Source of the DNA: Pseudoalteromonas caenipelagi
Lineage (GTDB): Bacteria; Pseudomonadota; Gammaproteobacteria; Enterobacterales; Alteromonadaceae
NCBI RefSeq assembly: GCF_013140855.1
Contig: NZ_JABBPG010000002.1
Span: 682,001-746,000, forward strand
Direction: 5' to 3'
Length of the DNA: 64,000 nucleotides
The position numbers and the translations under genes were made by a program. Positions 62,959 to 64,000 of the stretch are shown in pieces (the stretch's first letter is position 1; each line of letters begins with the position of its first letter). A model generated the notes under the pieces. The model did not search any database, was not told the DNA's origin, and saw only the letters and a program-made list of their open reading frames with translations.

Positions 62959-63585
62959 ATGACTTTTTCTACTTTACTCTTATTCATCCCTGCATGCTTT
63001 GCGCTGAATATGGCTCCGGGCCCAAATAACTTGTTGGCATTAAATAATGCTCAGCGCTATGGCTTAGCAAAGGCCATTTTTGGCGGATTAGGTAGATTAG
63101 TGGCTTTTGCTATCATGATTACTCTGGCCGCCAGTGGCTTAGCCGTGGTTTTACTCACGTCACAATGGCTATTTTTTGCTGTTAAGCTCCTCGGTGCCGG
63201 CTATTTATTTTGGCTGGCAATTAAGCTGTGGCGTGCGTCTGTAAATGGTGTTTTGAGCAAAACCTCAGCACCACATGAGTCGACGGTTAAGCTTGCCAAG
63301 CAAGAGTGCTTGCTGGCACTGGGCAACCCCAAGGCGATATTAATTTTTACCGCATTCTTACCACAATTTATTGACCCAGCCACAGCCGTTGGCGGGCAAT
63401 TTATGCAATTGGGCGGTTTGTTTTTATTACTCGAACTCACGGCGATCAGTATTTATGCCGCGATAGGGTCATGTTTGCAAAGCAGGTTGAGTCGCTCATC
63501 TATTCAACGCGTTTTTAATCGCGCTTGTGCAACACTCATAGCGACGCTGGGAATTGGGATGTTGCTTGATGCAAAAGCGCGTTAA
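62959..63585 (+). CDS. LysE-family exporter
   Basis: About 208 aa from the ATG at 62959 (AAGGA upstream; the frame opens at 62908). Six hydrophobic helices are seen, with the family start FIPACFALNMAPGPNNLLALNNAQRYGLAKAIFGGLGR and the ECLLALGNPKAILIFTAFLPQFIDP motif of the LysE/RhtB superfamily. These proteins export amino acids such as threonine, homoserine or lysine. Substrate not determinable. Confidence 0.92.
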   Translation: MTFSTLLLFIPACFALNMAPGPNNLLALNNAQRYGLAKAIFGGLGRLVAFAIMITLAASGLAVVLLTSQWLFFAVKLLGAGYLFWLAIKLWRASVNGVLSKTSAPHESTVKLAKQECLLALGNPKAILIFTAFLPQFIDPATAVGGQFMQLGGLFLLLELTAISIYAAIGSCLQSRLSRSSIQRVFNRACATLIATLGIGMLLDAKAR

Positions 63586-63739
63586 AGGTTGATGAATATA
63601 GCTAATTTTTTTCGATAAGTTTTTTTATCGTAACGATAAAAATATTTCTCAGCACCTTGGAGCACTATTTTGTACTCTACGCTTCTTTAATGTACCGCCA
63701 ATATTGGCATTACTAATTAGCTACTAGAGACTAAAGCCT

Positions 63740-64000
63740 GTGAAAATTTGTTTTATTATGTACCCTTGGAATAAAGTTGAGCCAGAAAACGACTCAACGT
63801 TACGACTAATCCATGAGTGCGTAAAGCGTGGCCATACTGTGGCACTTGCAACGGTAAACAATTTAACCATTCGTGACAGTGTTGCCAGTGCATTTTGTGA
63901 TGTATTCACAAAAGCCAACAAATGCCCGGATAACATTCCTAGTTTTTACAAAAATGCCCAATTTAAGCGCGTACAATTACCTATGGCTGGATTTGATGCC
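63740..64000 (+). CDS. N-terminal part of an ATP-grasp, possibly glutathione-synthase-like protein
   Basis: From a GTG at 63740 the frame MKICFIMYPWNKVEPENDSTLRLIHECVKRGHTVALATVNNLTIRD stays open to the window end (87 codons). The opening, with PW..V.PE.DSTLRLIHE, resembles the N-terminus of glutathione synthase (GshB) and related ATP-grasp ligases. The catalytic part lies outside, so the call is provisional. AAGCCT precedes the GTG, a weak ribosome site. Confidence 0.55.
   Translation, partial: MKICFIMYPWNKVEPENDSTLRLIHECVKRGHTVALATVNNLTIRDSVASAFCDVFTKANKCPDNIPSFYKNAQFKRVQLPMAGFDA

Overview
The window is a 64 kb piece of chromosome from a marine gammaproteobacterium of the Alteromonadales, most likely Pseudoalteromonas or a close relative. 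This rests on moderately AT-rich DNA, the gene families and protein styles present, and a complete type I-F CRISPR-Cas locus. The genus is inferred; no rRNA or other marker gene is present. No tRNA, rRNA, transposase, integrase or prophage gene was recognised.

Layout. 1-10 kb: a 3'-truncated PhoX-type phosphatase lipoprotein behind an apparent Pho box array, a Blc lipocalin, YaiI, a small CheY-like regulator, a methyltransferase and the SbcCD nuclease. 10-15 kb: a HAD phosphatase, a YebC/YeeN-family regulator, a cupin, an orphan PxpA and an enlarged GH3 enzyme. 14.7-22 kb: one minus-strand cluster holding a periplasmic adaptor, ABC ATPase, FtsX/MacB-type permease, sigma54 activator and histidine kinase; upstream are a near-consensus sigma54 promoter and two 14-bp dyads 30 bp apart, so the cluster looks self-contained and autoregulated. 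22-24.7 kb: a periplasmic binding protein, DoxX and an AraC/GyrI regulator.

24.7-36 kb is the accessory core: cas1, cas2-3, csy1, csy2, csy3 and cas6f, an AT-rich leader with an IHF-like site, and 32 repeats with 31 spacers. The most unusual feature is that CRISPR-repeat copies also lie upstream of cas1, each embedded in a REP-like palindromic element, and the same repeat-plus-REP unit of about 100 bp ends the array. The locus is therefore bracketed by direct repeats about 10.9 kb apart.

36-43 kb: a TSUP permease, a mesX-mesD methionine synthase pair behind predicted MetJ boxes and a tiny uORF, an ABC-F ATPase, a beta-repeat lipoprotein behind a CRP-like site, and a small exported protein behind a textbook class II FNR-type promoter. 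43-64 kb: a hybrid histidine kinase, a GH25 lysozyme-membrane protein pair, a TonB receptor, a translationally coupled binding protein-chemoreceptor pair, an Nramp-family protein lacking the usual metal ligands, a DJ-1/PfpI protein, a lone type II thioesterase, a CpdB-like nucleotidase behind a second Pho box array, a secreted protein with three OB-like repeats, an alpha/beta hydrolase, a LysE exporter and the start of a possible glutathione-synthase-like gene.

Two physiological themes stand out: phosphate scavenging (two extracytoplasmic phosphatases, each behind Pho boxes), and envelope sensing and export (the sigma54 ABC cluster, hybrid kinase and chemoreceptor pair). All regulatory sites were read by eye and none has been scored by a matrix.
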